A DNA stretch of 64,000 nucleotides from Manis javanica. Its lineage: Eukaryota; Chordata; Mammalia; Pholidota; Manidae. The position numbers were made by a program, and so were the translations under genes. How positions within the stretch are numbered: position 1 is the stretch's first letter; every line of letters begins with the position of its first letter. The notes beneath the pieces were generated by a model. It saw only the letters and a list, made by a program, of their open reading frames with translations. It was not told where the DNA came from and searched no databases. Below, in pieces: positions 11,185-23,059 of the stretch. The stretch spans positions 138,003,213-138,067,212 of the forward strand of contig NC_133174.1 in the NCBI RefSeq assembly GCF_040802235.1, written 5' to 3'.

Positions 11185-11615
11185 TCGTTTCCTATGGCTG
11201 CCAAAACAAATTACTGCAGACATTGGTGGCTTAAAAACAACACAAACTTTTTCTTTCACAGTTCTAGAGGCAGGAAGTTCAAAATCAAGAGGTTGGCAGG
11301 GCGGCAGGGCCGTGCTCCCTCTGAAGCCTCTCAGGGATGACCCTTCCTTGACTCTACCAGCTTCTGGTGGCTGTCAGGCAATCCTTGTTGTCCTTGGCGT
11401 GTAGGTGAATGGCTCTAATACGCCTCTGTCTTCACATAGCCTTCTTACAAGTGCCCCAGTCATTGGATTTAGGGCCCGTGCTAAATCCAGCAGGATCTCA
11501 TCGGCAGATGCGTAGCCGAAGTACATTTGCAAAGACTGTATTTCCAAATAAGATCACATTCTGAAGTTCCTGGAGGACATGAATATGTAGGGAAGGCTCT
11601 TCAACACACCACAGG
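11185..11615 (-). mobile_element. ERVL-MaLR (MLT1/MST-type) LTR
   Basis: The element starts with TATGGCTGCCAAAACAAATTAC and GGTGGCTTAAAAACAACAC. It passes CACAGTTCTAGAGGCAGGAAGTTCAAAATC and ends with TTTCCAAATAAGATCACATTC. This is the antisense order of mammalian-apparent LTR retrotransposon LTRs. A minus-oriented MIR-like tail (GATGAGAGAGCTGAAGCCCTC) follows to about 11740. Confidence 0.65.
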
Positions 11616-11759
11616 GGCAGTATCATTCTCAGTCTATGGATGAGAGAGCTGAAGCCCTCTTACCCTGTGAGACCAGTTGCCCAGTAGCTGCTTCCTCAGT
11701 GACTTGGGAACCAATGCCTAGTACTGGATTGTTTCAATGCCTCACTTGTCATAAACAGG

Positions 11760-13005
11760 AAAAGAAGACACACCAAAACCCTGCATGACTCTTACCTTAC
11801 ACCGTACATAAATATTACCTCAAAATGGATCCAAGACCTAAACTTAAGAGCAGAACTATAAAACTCTTAGAAGAAAACATTGGGCAAAATCTTCATGACC
11901 TTGGATTCAGCAACAACTTCATGGCTCTGACACCAAAAACACAGGCAACAAAAGAAAAAATAGATAAATCGGACTCCATCAAAATTATAAACTTTTGTGC
12001 ATCAAAGGACACTATTAACAGAGTGAAAAGGCAACAATCTACAGAATGGTAGAAAATATTTGCAACTCATATATCTGACATGAGATTAATATAAAGAACT
12101 TCTGCAACTCAGCAGCAACGAAGGAAACCAATTAAAAAATGGGCAAAGGAATAGAAGTGACATTTCTCCAAAGAAGATACTCAAAGCCAATGAGCACATG
12201 AAAAGATGCTCAACACCACTAGTCACTAGGGAAATGCAAATCAAAACCACAGCGAGATACAACATCACACCTGCCGGGATGGCAATAAAAAAAAAACAAA
12301 AATAACAAGTGTTGGCCAAGGATATGGAGACATTGGAGCCCTTGTACATTGCTGGTGGGAGTGTAAAATGGTGCTGCCACTGTGGAAAACAGTCTCGCAG
12401 TTTCTCAAGAAATTGAACATAGAATTATCATGTAATCCAGCAATTCCACTTCTGTGTATATACTCAGAAGAACTGAAAGCAGAGACTCGAACACATATTT
12501 GTGGAGCCACGATCACAGCAGCATTGTTCATAATAGCAAAAGGTGGAAGGAAGCACCCCAACTGTCCACTCACTGGTGAACAGAGAAGCAAAATGTGACA
12601 TATACACACAGTGGAATATTATTGTTATAAAAAGGAACAGAGTGTTGATAAATGCTACAACATGGAGAGTCCTTAGAAACATTGTGCTTAGTGAAATAAA
12701 CCGGACACAGAAGGACAAAATTGTATGAGTCCACTTACAGGAAGTACCTACTTAGAACAGGCAAATTCATAGACAGTATTAGAGGTTACCATGAGTTGGG
12801 GGCCCGGGGGGAAGGGGAAGTTGTGATTTAATGGGTAGCATTTATGTCGGGGATGATGAAAAAGTGTTGGGTATAGACGGTGGTGATGGTCACACAACAC
12901 TATGAATGTAATTAATGCCGCTGGATCGTGCCCTTACAGATGGTTCCAATGGTAAGTATTGTGTATGTTTGACCACCAAAAAAACTGTTTAAAAAGAAAA
13001 AAAAA
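11760..13005 (+). mobile_element. L1 ORF2 3' part and 3' UTR (old)
   Basis: In order, it shows the ORF2 C-terminal region (AAACTCTTAGAAGAAAACATTGGGC, CATCAAAGGACACTATTAACAG, GAAATGCAAATCAAAACCAC, CAGCAATTCCACTTCTG, GTGGAATATTATT) and then an L1M-like 3' UTR ending near an A-rich tail at about 12990-13005. Several frameshifts and stops mean no intact protein. It is 5'-truncated, as most L1 copies are. Confidence 0.9.
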
Positions 13006-13129
13006 CCGATGTGAGCTCTGAGGAAAGCATTTTAGAAGAGAATATGGGAGTCTGGCCTGTCGGTGCAGGGCTCCCTGGAGCTGGCTCCGTCCCCATGGTT
13101 TCACCCTTTCTTTTCTGCCTAGGCAGAGT

Positions 13130-13940
13130 TCTCGGGGGAAAGAGGTTTTTATGTACCTGTATCTCCTTTTCTTAGTCTTGTCACTGTTTATTGTCCTCTA
13201 TAGCCACCCATATGTGCGCAGGTCCCAACTTCCGGTCACGGTTTTTTTGACTACTGTCCCGGTCTAACAGAGCCCTAGGAGCGATGCGCGCCATCTGCTT
13301 CCCTGTGCACTCTGGCTGTGCTCTGATGGAGCCCCAGGATTGCTTGTCTCCTTGTTGATCCTTGGAAGGCGGGTTGATTTCCTCTGCTGAGTGGTAGATT
13401 GTCTTTGAGAGTGTCTACCCCCTCAATCATCTCCTTCATTGGGTATAACATGTCCCTGGCCCCCATGGCCTATGGGATCAGGCCACATGCCTTTGCCTGT
13501 TATTTGCTGCCCAGCCTGCCCTGCCTTAGCACATCTGGCCCAATAGGTGACCTCACTGTCTCCGGAAAGGGCATTCTGCCTCCCTGCCTCCTTGCCTTTT
13601 CTTATGAGGTTTCTGTTGCCCATTGTGCTTCCCCTACCCTCCCTATCGTGCCAGTCAATGCTAATGTCTGCTATGCCAGCTCAGCATGCACCTCTTCCTT
13701 AAAGACCTGGGAGGTCAAATCTTATCTGTCTATTGAGCAAGGAAACATCTGTTACTGCCTTGAGTAGGCACTTCCATCTTTAATTATTGTATTTCAAATA
13801 TACCTTGATATTGATTTTACCTAGAGGGAAGACTTCTGGAAGCCAGGGGCACATCTTACTTTGAGTTGTGCATGAAAGGAACATTGGCTGATTTGGCTTG
13901 GTGAAGAGGAGGGGTCCATCTGAATATTTGTTGCTCCTGG
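13130..13940. other. Unassigned AT/GC-mixed DNA flanking an ERV LTR
   Basis: No gene is recognised. A 122-codon open frame (13399-13767, plus) has no recognised domain. Its position next to the LTR at 13941 means it could be degenerate retroviral internal sequence, but I cannot show that. Confidence 0.35.
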
Positions 13941-14487
13941 TGACGCTGGGTTCTTGGTCATGAAGCCGAAGAATGAGCTTCACAAACGCTCAAGGTAGGA
14001 GAGCAAGGTACAGGCTTTTATTTAGAAAAAAAAAGTAAGAATAGAGCTCCTGGCTCATGCCAGGAGGGGACAACAGAGCACGGAGTGGTACGTTATCTAG
14101 GGGGTTTTATAGGCAGTTGAGGATTTTTCGAGAACATGAAAAAAACTTAGGGGTGTGGACTTGTTAAGTGGTCCCTGAATATTTAGAATTAACTTAACAC
14201 AAGCAACTTCCTCTGATGATTTCTCTCTGAGATACCAGCATCTTGGTCTGGGGGCATATGAAACAAGGCCACCTGCTCAGCCCCCAAGGTGGGCTGAGGC
14301 ATTGTTTGCTGGAGTAAGTGAAGTGCAATCTTATCTTTAAGGTGGAATCCTTGCCTTTTACTGTGTTAATGGCTGGGCCTGCATGCTAAATTAGTTTCCC
14401 CAGTTTGCAAAATCACTTCATCAGATCTGAAGGAGGAAAAACGGCACATAGGCCTGGGCCTTTTAACATTTTAAAGTGAATCTTACA
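13941..14487 (-). mobile_element. ERV LTR, family A, copy 1
   Basis: Read on the minus strand, the 3' part has a polyadenylation-type AAATAAAAGCCTGTACC followed by TACCTTGAGCGTTTGTGAAGC, and the proposed end reads GCGTCA. The proposed 5' end begins TGTAAGATTCAC. Related sequence occurs at about 15820-16150 (minus) and 16150-16619 (plus). The AATAAA-plus-short-U5 layout is retroviral. Exact termini and target-site duplication are not secure. Confidence 0.6.
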
Positions 14488-14599
14488 CATGATTATAAAT
14501 GATTAGCATAAAATAAACATGTGCTACTCTTCTTTATTTGGGGAATATTAACTGATCTCACTGAAGAATGACTCTAGAGCTGAATGTTTAACACAAGAG

Positions 14600-15330
14600 T
14601 TTTGGTAGGGGGTTTCCTTGCATGTAGTTACATTGCTCTGACTGCAGATATCCTGCCTTGCTTTCTCCGGAGGCCCTCACCCTACTCTTACTACACCCAT
14701 GGTCCCTGTCTCACTGGCACTTGGGTCCCTCCTTCCTCTGCCAGCTCCACTCTTTCCATCAGACTCCAGGGTCACGGCGGGCGTGTGGGTGCAGAGCATG
14801 AGGAGGTCAGTAACCTTCCCTGTGTCATCTGTGGGAATTTTCCTTTAGAAACTCTTACCTTTCAAGTTTTCCAAGACTATCTTTCTGTAGCACAAATTGT
14901 GAAAGAACTGAGTATAAGCACCCAACTCAGAGGTCTGCCACTGTGTCCCCTGGGACGGCCAGCACTGTCTCTGCCCTGGTTCCAGCTGTCACCATCTCTC
15001 ATCATATTATTGGGCCAGCTGCTCCCTAGTCCCGCTGCCACCACTGCTGTCCCCAGGAACCCATGGTCTGCACCACAGTTGGCGTGGCTGTCCTCAAACA
15101 CATATGTTCCTTTCACTCCCCAGCTCACAAATGGCACCCTGTGTCCAGATAAAGCCGAGCTCTGAGAGAGGAGCTCCAGGCATCCTGACCACCTGCCCCT
15201 GATCTCAGCCCCTGTCTTAAATGTTCTAACTCTGATACTGTACTTACCGCAGGATTTGTTTATTTCCAAACCAGAAAGGGGATATTGATGCCTCTGGGAC
15301 TCAGTCCAGGCAACTCCCTCCTCCTGGAAG
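14600..15330 (+). other. Diverged, possibly L2-derived sequence
   Basis: Pyrimidine-rich segments such as CTCACTGGCACTTGGGTCCCTCC and TGGCACCCTGTGTCCAGATAAAG vaguely resemble old LINE-2 3' sequence. The 193-codon open frame at 14584-15165 has no recognised domain, and I regard it as non-coding. Confidence 0.3.
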
Positions 15331-15463
15331 GTCTGCCCACCTGTGGGTAAAATTATAACATTTCCAGATTATCTCCCCTGGCTTTACTGCATTTGCATAT
15401 CCTTGGTGGTGAAGAGAAATTCATCTCCACGTCAATGGGTAATTACCTGGGCAACCGAGGGCG

Positions 15464-15652
15464 TGTCTGAACCTGAGAGGTTAACGGGAGGGGCTGGCTT
15501 GCTTGCTGGCTTGCTTCTTCCAGAGCAGGGGAGGGAGACAGCCGGGGACTGCAGTTTGTGAGCAATAAATGGGTTTTAAACTTTATTTCTCCCTTTGAAT
15601 GATTTTGGTTTTTAGAGGGTTTTTTCCCGGGATTTCCTCTCCCCGTTTTACA
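15464..15652 (+). mobile_element. ERV LTR, family B, solo copy
   Basis: The copy begins TGTCTGAACCTGAGAGG and has GAGCAATAAATGGGTTTTAAAC (poly(A) signal). It then has CTCCCTTTGAATGATTTTGG and ends ...CCCGTTTTACA. A longer copy joined to internal sequence lies at 43634. TG...CA ends and the internal AATAAA fit an LTR. No clear target-site duplication is visible. Confidence 0.65.
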
Positions 15653-15819
15653 CCACCAATGACAAACATTGAAATATACACCTCCTCTCCAAGCCGTCTC
15701 CTCAGCTCTCCTCCTGAGACTGGCAGGTGGGCTCAGACAGAGTAGGGGGAGGGCCTCTGGGAAAAACAAAGCGAGATAATCCACTGTGGGATTTGCTCTG
15801 GCCTGCTTGCGGAGGCAAG

Positions 15820-16150
15820 GTACAGGCTTTTAGTTAGAGATAAAGTGAAAGGACAGAGCTCCTGACTCACGCCAGGAGGGGACAAGAGTCTGGGGTGGTG
15901 CGTTGTCTAGGGGTTGTATAGGCAGATGAGGATTTTTCGAGAACATGAAAAAAAGCTTAGAGGTGTGGACTTACACTAAGAGGTCCTAGGATATTTACAG
16001 GGAACTTGATACAAGTAACTTCGTGCTCTGTTAATTTCTCCCTTGTTTTTTCTGCTTGTTTTTCTGACTTTACCCACATGCTGCTTTTCTTCCTCCAGCC
16101 CTAGTCAAGTGATTTGCCACCTGGGCAATGTAGCAAGCAAGCCCAAAACA
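15820..16150 (-). mobile_element. ERV LTR, family A, copy 2 (partial)
   Basis: The block has GGTACAGGCTTTTAGTTAGAG, AGAGCTCCTGACTCACGCC, GAGGATTTTTCGAGAACATG and GGTGTGGACTTAC in the same order as copy 1 at 13941-14487. It is followed immediately by an oppositely oriented copy. Confidence 0.65.
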
Positions 16151-16619
16151 TGTAGTAAAAACAGAAAGGATTCCGTCTTGAAGATATGATTGCATTTTAA
16201 AATCCAATTAGTTAAAAAGTAAGTTTCTTAACATATTCTTTAACAAACAGACAATAACTCAAAGCAGGCAGTCTTGAGTGATTGATATGCTCCCAGACCC
16301 GGTAAGCTATCCTGGGAGGAAATCAGAGCAGTAAATTTCTTATAAATAACCATGAAGACTAATAAGAAACCTAATGTCTCTTCAAAGGCAAACATTTTGG
16401 GACCACTTAGCAGGTGTACATCCCTAAACCTTTGTCTATCAACTGCCCATAAAATCCCTACACAAGGCACCAACCTGGGGCTCTCTTGTCCCCTCCTGGC
16501 CTGAGCCAGGAGCTCTGTCCTTTCGCTTTATCTCTAAATAAAACCCTCTGCCTGGTTCTCCTACCTTGAGTGTTTGCGAAGTTCATTCTTCAACTCCACC
16601 GACAAGAACCCCAGCATCA
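16150..16619 (+). mobile_element. ERV LTR, family A, copy 3
   Basis: The plus-oriented stretch contains CCTGAGCCAGGAGCTCTGTCC, TATCTCTAAATAAAACCCTC and TACCTTGAGTGTTTGCGAAG, and ends CCCCAGCATCA. It is the sense version of copies 1 and 2. With copy 2 it forms a head-to-head inverted pair. Confidence 0.65.
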
Positions 16620-16629
16620 CTCCCACCTT

Positions 16630-17755
16630 GGGGCTTTGCCCCAGTATGAAACCAATAAATACTCTCTAAAGAAAGCAATAGGCCACAGTAAGACTCCACT
16701 TCACTCCCACTAGGGAGGCTGTAACCAAAAACACAGGTAACATAAGTGTTGGTGAGGATGTGGAGAGATTGGAACCAGCATGTCTTAGTCAGCTCGGGCT
16801 GCTGGAGCAACACCGTAGACCGGGGGTTGGGGGGCTTAGATAGCGGACGAGGCACTGGCAGATTGGGATTGGCAGATTCTGTTGTCTGGTAAGAGTCCAC
16901 TTCCAGGTTCATAAACAGCCACCTTCTCGCTGTGTCCTCACATGGCAGAGGGACAAGGGACTTCTCTGGGGTCTCTTTTATGTGGGCATGAACCCCATTT
17001 GTGAGGGTTCCATCCTCATGATCTAATCCCCTCCCAAAGGCACCACCTCCTGACACCATCACCTTGGGAGTTAGGATGTCAACATAAATTTGCGAGGTGG
17101 GGGTGGGGGTGCCACAAACATTTAAGCTATAGCAAATGTAAAATGTTGCTGCCACTATGAAACACTGGGAGTTCCCCATCAACTTAAACATGGAGCTACG
17201 GTATGACCCAGCAATTCCACTCCTAGGGATAGACTCAAGAGAAATGAAAACAGGTCCACACAAAATCTTGTACATGTATGTTCATAGCAGCATTATTCAT
17301 AATAGCTGAACTGGCAACAACTCAAATGTTCATCAGCTGATGAATAGGAAACAAAATGTAGTGTATGCATACAATGGAATACCATTAGGCAATAAAAAGG
17401 AATAAAACACGGACATACGCTGTAACATGGATGAGCCTTGAAAATATTATGCTAAGTGAAAGAAGCCAGGCACAAAAGGCCACATACTGTACGATTCCAT
17501 ACATACTACTGTCCACAGTCAAGTTGATAGAGGCAGAAAGTAGACTCGTGGTTGCCTGGGGCTAGAGAAAGGGAGGACTGAGGTGATGGCAAAGAGGGGC
17601 AGGGCTTCTCTTCGGAGAAATGAAAATGTGGAATTAGATCACGGTGATGGTTGCACAACCTTGTGAGAAGACTAAAAACTGCCAAATTATACGCTTTGAA
17701 AGAGTGAATTCTGTAGTATGTGATTTATATTTCAATAAATCTATTTAAAAAAGAA
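16630..17755 (+). mobile_element. L1 3' fragment interrupted by a MaLR LTR
   Basis: ORF2 C-terminal sequence (ACTCCCACTAGGGAGGCTG, AAGTGTTGGTGAGGATGTGG) stops at about 16782. It resumes at about 17131 (AATGTAAAATGTTGCTGCC, CCAGCAATTCCACTCCTAGG, GGAATACCATTAGGC) and ends with an A-rich tail at about 17755. The interrupting block is the minus-oriented LTR at 16783-17130. Confidence 0.85.
16783..17130 (-). mobile_element. MaLR LTR inserted into L1
   Basis: The element starts TGTCTTAGTCAGCTCGGGCTGC and contains CGCTGTGTCCTCACATGGCAG and CTCATGATCTAATCCCCTCCCAAAGGCACC. It ends near GCCACAAACATTTAAG. This is the antisense MLT1/MST order, shorter than full length. Confidence 0.75.
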
Positions 17756-18335
17756 AGGAACCAATTGGCAAGTGTGTATTGAGCAGTTACTGCATACCCA
17801 ACACTGAGCAAGTATTTTGCAGGCATTAACTCCCTATTTCTCGTCAAAACCCTATGAGACAGTATTGTTTGTGTCCCCATGAAATTCATCTATTAAAGCC
17901 CTAACCGTTAATGTGCTGGCATTAGGAGGTGGGGCCTTGGGGGATGATGAGGTTTAGAGGAGGTCATGAGGGTGGAGCTCTGTGATGGCATTAGTGTCCC
18001 AATAAGAGCCACCAGAGTTCTCTTTCCCTCCTCTCCCTGGGAGGACACAGCAGTAAACTGACTGTCTACCATCCAAGAAGAGAGCTCTCACCAGAAACTG
18101 AACCCTGCCAGTACGTTGATCTTGAATCCCCCACTTTCCAGAACTCTGAGAAATAAATGCCTGCTGTTGAAGCCACCCAATCTGTGGCATTTTGGTACAG
18201 CCGCCTGAGCTATGACAGATAGGTACTATGTTTACATCCATTTTACAGCTGAAGAAAATGAGGCATGGTAAAGTTTCTGGCCCAGTGTCATTCAGCCTGT
18301 AAGTGGCAGCACCAGGGCATAAACCCAGGCAGACT
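17756..18335 (-). repeat. MIR split by a MaLR LTR
   Basis: A minus-oriented MIR occupies about 17790-17868 (CAAGTATTTTGCAGGCATTAACTC) and resumes at about 18222-18330 (CATCCATTTTACAGCTGAAG ... AAGTGGCAGCACCAGGGC). The LTR at about 17869-18221 separates the halves. Confidence 0.65.
17869..18221 (+). mobile_element. MaLR (MST/MLT1-type) LTR
   Basis: TGTTTGTGTCCCCATGAAATTC, GGAGGTGGGGCCTTGGG, GGTCATGAGGGTGGAGC, GAGAAATAAATGCCTGCTG and AAGCCACCCAATCTGTGGC occur in consensus order. The element is essentially full length and carries the usual internal AATAAA. Confidence 0.8.
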
Positions 18336-18839
18336 GTTCGCAAACTCCTCTACTTGATTACCTCTCAGAGAGACAGAAGGGATCACAGTCAGAAAAGGGA
18401 GAATTGGTTCCTCATTAGCATTCCAGAAGAGGGGTTCAGGAGGTCCCCAACTCATAATAATTGCTTGTCCTGGGGAGTCCTAGCAGAATAAGGCCACCAG
18501 ATCCTGTTTACAAAGGCCAGGTCAGTGGGAAAGGGGCCTTCTGCCTTCATCCAGGGGAGCTTTACTGGATGTGCTTCTACTGCCCTTTGTCCAGCCTCAG
18601 CCTTGAACTTTGGGCCAGTAGACCGAGCCAAGCCAGCAAGGGATCCATTCTGGAGGGCCAGGAGGGAGCCAGGGTGCACATCCCCGGCCTTCAGCTTTCC
18701 CGATGCCAGGGCCAGACCTCCACCTCTGTGCTGGGCCCTGCATAATGGACCAGAGGTATAAGGAAGGGGGTTCCTGGAGCCAGCATTGGGGCTGGCATTG
18801 CTTAGTCTTATGGGGAGGTGAAGGGCATGGGGTTGCTCA

Positions 18840-19080
18840 GTGCACAGAGCATTGCATTCAACCACAGAGGTAAAGGTAGAGAATGCAGACTCTGGGGCCA
18901 GCCAGCTCTGGCTTCCAACTGTGGCTCTGCACCTTACTGGCACTTACTGTGTGACCTTAGGCAAGTCACCTTGCCTCTCTGGACCTTGGTGTCAGGATAT
19001 GCAAAATAGGAAACACATTGACGCACATGGAAAGTGCATGGAATGGTGTCTGGCACACAGTAAGTTCTTGACAGGGTAGC
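18840..19080 (+). repeat. MIR SINE
   Basis: GAATGCAGACTCTGGGGCCAGCCAGCTCTGGCTTCC, then ACTTACTGTGTGACCTTAGGCAAGTCACC and CTCTGGACCTTGG, is a well-preserved MIR body in plus orientation. The sequence between 18336 and 18840 holds nothing recognised. Confidence 0.8.
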
Positions 19081-19084
19081 TTTT

Positions 19085-21540
19085 GGTTTTGTTTTTATTA
19101 TGATTTTGGCTAAGCAGGTGAGAAGGGGAGGCATGATAAGAGACACATCTGGCTATAGATGCTTCTCAAATCACAACAGAAATATTTTGACCCCTGTGCC
19201 CTCTGGAGGGGGCCTTGTTCTGATCTAGAGGGAAGGAGGTGGTAGTCCTACGGTCTCCTGGTCAGTCCACAGTGCTGGACACATGCTCCGTTCTGGCTAC
19301 CAGTAACCTCCCCTAGTAGACACAAGCAGGACTTGCTCTAGGAATCAGTGGTCAGGATGTCAAAGGGAGCTCAGAGTTTTCATACAAGGGACCATCTGGG
19401 GAGTGTTTGGGCAAGACACAAGGATGACTTCAAAGGGGTAAAGGGAAAAAGGTAAGGAGGGAGAATCCATGGGGTATTTATCCATTATGTATGGCCTCAA
19501 CTGGTAGAAATAAGAATAAAAGGGACAACTTATGGGGTGACGTATTCTGGGGCTTAGGAGGCAGAACAATCTCAAGATGGAAGGGCTGGCCTCTTGGGAA
19601 TGCTTAGGCCTGGTTCTCCAGTCCCCTTTGCTGTACCTTCCAACCTGGAGATCACGTGACTCACTGACCTCCGCACCAGGTTTGAGCCCAGCCAACAGTG
19701 AAAGGCTGGATTCCAGAACCGCTAGAGCAAAGTAAAGAGAAGTTTTGGCAGATCCTTCATGTACTCTAAGCCCAAATTTGAGACATACTGTTGAGCCTCT
19801 GCCACATCCCCACTGTGTCTGAGCTGAGCATGTGTGGGGTTTTCTGCCCACCTTCCCTTCCTTGCCCTGTGGTCCCGACTGAGAGGATGAAGCTGGGAGC
19901 TTCAAGCTCTTCCTTGTCATCTTGTCTTAGAAACAGGATGAGTGGGTGAATGGGGAAAGCGTGCACTCTGAAATAATGCCCAGGATTGTACCTAGATCAA
20001 GGCCAGGCTACCAGTAACCTCCCTGCTGAATTGGAGCCCAGGCCATCCTTTCCAGAGAAGCCAGCTCTACAGGGAAAATTCTAACGGGCAGTTCTCTGTG
20101 CCCCTTCATCTCTTGAAAATGAAATCCTGGCATTTAAATGCGATACCTGCCCTTACAGAGCTCTTCATTCAGATTGGCATTGAAAGGTATGTGGGAGGAT
20201 TTCCAGCCATAGCCCAATAGGACAGAAGGCTCTTTCCCTCGGGGTCATCTGTTTCAGCAGCCCCATGTTTACAGACAAGAGACTAGAGTGCAGAGAGGGA
20301 AAGCCACTTGTATAAGGTCACACAGCAAGGCATCAATATAAACCAGACTTCCTGCCTTCATGTGGAGTTGCCAGTGGGGTGGCTTCCTGAGCTGTGGTTG
20401 CTCAATGGCCCCCTGGGGCCACTCCTGCCTCCCTGTCCCCTCAGCTGAAAGGAGGCCTTTCATTTGTGCCAGGTTCCTCTGCCAAGTTCAAATCAAGCAG
20501 AATGGTTTCTAGACAGCAGCAGGGTTTTTGCTTATAAATAAACCACAGGAGGGGCCAACTACTGACCCGACGGAGGGACCACTTGGCTCTCTCCAATGGA
20601 GCCCAGCGTTTGGAGGGGTGATAACCACTGATTTAGATGCTAGTAAGTTAATGCTTGTGATTTCAAGTGATGCTGCTTCTCTCGGCTCCATTCTCTGAAG
20701 GCTGTTTGGAAGTGCAAACAGTACTGCCCTTATCGGAGGATTGGTGCTAATTTGTGGTTGGGCTTGCCCATCTGTTTGGAGAGAGAAGCTTGGTGAGTGC
20801 ATGGAGTCCAGTTTGGCTGTGTGCCACGGCCCACTTGTAGCCCGTGAATCGAGTGCTATTCATGGGCACAGAACAGAACGGACCCACCCCAACCATTTAG
20901 TTTGCTTGACATTCTCTAAATTCCACTGCCCCCTTTAAATGCCCAAGCTCACAGCCTGTTTCAAAGGGCAAATATTGTAAAAGTGAGGAAATTATCACAT
21001 GTTGTACTTGGAAAGAGTTAAAGTGATACCGAACTACCCTGTCTTATGGTGTTATGTTTTCAAAGAGATTCACCTGAATGGATTAGATTGTGGAGCAGTC
21101 AGTAACAACATGGCTATTTGTGTATTAAATGTGGACACCTCACCAGACAGGGAGTCTAAGGGCAGCGCTTTCACAGGCTGATTTTAGATTTGGGCCTATT
21201 GGGTCTGAGGGCAAAGGTTTTCTAGTCTAAATTGATGACTAAAAGGATGCTAGCCAAAGTCAACTCCAGATCAGCCCATCGATACCCCTATTCCACATAC
21301 ACACATCCAAAACCTGCTTTTGCAGTCATGTCTTGGCTCAGGAAGGGTGCTGAAACTCAAACTGGCCACCTCTGTGACACAAGAGCAGTCCCAGTGGCAG
21401 TTTCGGAGGGGAGAGAAAGGGAAATATGAGCTAAAAAGGAGAGCCTTTCAATTGCCTTTGATTTTCTGTTTTCTAGGCCGTCTATAGCCACCTTGCCGTG
21501 GAAATCCAGAACTGATGCACTGGACTCGACAGCAAGTTGC
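19085..21540. other. Intergenic stretch with one MIR fragment
   Basis: Mostly single-copy sequence with no gene recognised. A minus-oriented MIR piece lies at about 20265-20345 (AGAGTGCAGAGAGGGAAAGCCACTTG, GGTCACACAGCAAGGC). Open frames of 60-186 codons lack family resemblance. Confidence 0.45.
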
Positions 21541-21554
21541 ATCTTGATAAACTG

Positions 21555-21875
21555 ACAGTTACCATATGCCCTAGCAACTCCAGTCCCAGGTTTCTGCTCA
21601 AGAGAAATGAAAACATATGTTCATATAAAGACTTGTACATGAATATTCATAGCATCATTATTCATAAAAGCCAAAGTGGAAAGAAACTGAATGTCCATCA
21701 ATTGAAGGACAGGTAAACAAAATGTGGTGTAGCTGTTCAATGGAATATTATTCAGCCATAAAAACAAATAAAGTATTGGTACATGCTGTAGTGTGGATGA
21801 ACCTTGAAAACATTATGCTAAGCGAAAGAAGACAGGCACAAAAGGACAAGTATTGTATAAGCCAAGGAATGCAGG
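21555..21875 (+). mobile_element. L1 ORF2 C-terminal fragment
   Basis: AGCAACTCCAGTCCCAGGTTTC, CATAGCATCATTATTCATAA, GGAATATTATTCAGCC and AACATTATGCTAAGCG are L1 3' landmarks in plus orientation. No intact frame is present. Confidence 0.85.
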
Positions 21876-21879
21876 CAAC

Positions 21880-22085
21880 CTCTAGAAGCTAGAAAAGGCA
21901 AAGGATCAGATGCACCTGTAGGGCCTCCAGAAGGAATGCAGCCTGCCAGCAGCACCATGGTCTTAACCCAGTGAACCCGATTTTGGACTTCTGCCCTCCA
22001 GAACTGTAGGAGGGTCGATGTGTGTTGCTCAAAGCCGCCACATTGGTGGGAATTTGTTACAGCAGCCACAGGAGGCTAATGCTGA
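21880..22085 (+). mobile_element. MaLR LTR 3' part
   Basis: AACCCGATTTTGGACTTCTGCCCTCCAGAACTG and AAGCCGCCACATTGGTGGGAATTTGTTACAGCAGCC form the 3' end of an MLT-like LTR directly after the L1 piece. A second similar 3' part lies at about 22340-22540. Confidence 0.65.
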
Positions 22086-22339
22086 GTCAGAATGTGAACT
22101 CAGGTCTCTCTGGCTCCAGAACTCACTTTCTTCTCTCCGCACAGCTTCCCAAGGGCCATTTCTTCTACGGCAATTTCCCTCACCACTCCTTCCAAAAGAA
22201 AGCCCTCTCTTCTCTGTCCTCACACACAGAGGCAATGTAACCACTGAAGCAAGATGCTCGGCTGTTGCCTTTCAAAATGGAGGCAGGGCCCTTGAGCCAA
22301 GGAACATAAGGAAGGTACCTGCAGATGCCAGCAAAGGTA

Positions 22340-22540
22340 AGCAGATTCTTCCCAACACCTCCCGAGGGACGGTGGCCTAGCCAACACCTTGATTTCGGCC
22401 CACCGAAATGGATTTTGGACTTCATAAGAGGTGGAACAACCTCTCTTACAGAAACATAGGAGAACAACATGTGCCCTTTGAAGCCAGCAAGTTGGTGGTA
22501 ATTTGTTACAGCAGCTAAAGGAAATGAATGCAATTCCCCT
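22340..22540 (+). mobile_element. MaLR LTR 3' part, second copy
   Basis: GCCAACACCTTGATTTCGGCC, GGATTTTGGACTTCAT and CAGCAAGTTGGTGGTAATTTGTTACAGCAGC parallel the copy at 21880-22085. The next 500 bases hold nothing recognised. Confidence 0.6.
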
Positions 22541-23059
22541 GATGTGATATGCTTTGAGAAGGTACCGTGATTGCAGAAGTTTGGGCCCAGGAGCAGGAAA
22601 TTCAATGCCCATTTGCTCCCTGCTGAGAACAGTCTATACTGGCCTGACCAAGTTCCTTTATGTGCAATGCCCTGGCTGCTCTGGAATTTGCTGGAACATT
22701 CCATGGAATAACAATAAGCATGGTGGAAGGCCACACTTTTCAGTCCTGGCAGACCAGCTTCCCAGGGTACAGAATACTGCTCCTTTAGCCTGGACTTAAT
22801 GGACAGAGCCCGTTCTTCCCGTTCTGCACAGGCATCTGACTGTGCCAACTGCCCTTCCTGTCAGGGCAGAAGATAGTTGAAAGGAGCATTGGTTCATTGT
22901 CTCAACAAACCTACTCTGCAGGTAGTCATCTCCCAGAAATGACTAGAACTCCTGATCCAGTGGCTTTTCCCCAGGCATTTCTTGGCTTGTCTAGCAATCA
23001 TTAAGCCTTTATGAGTTTCTACTCTGTGTTCTCAGCTGTGCATGGCTTAAAATCAGAGG

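Noticed and set aside
14584..15165. 193-codon open frame on the plus strand
   Set aside because: No family match, flanked by LTRs, possibly old L2 sequence. No sign of translation.
16583..17275. 230-codon minus-strand open frame
   Set aside because: It is the antisense of an L1 containing a MaLR LTR; not a gene.
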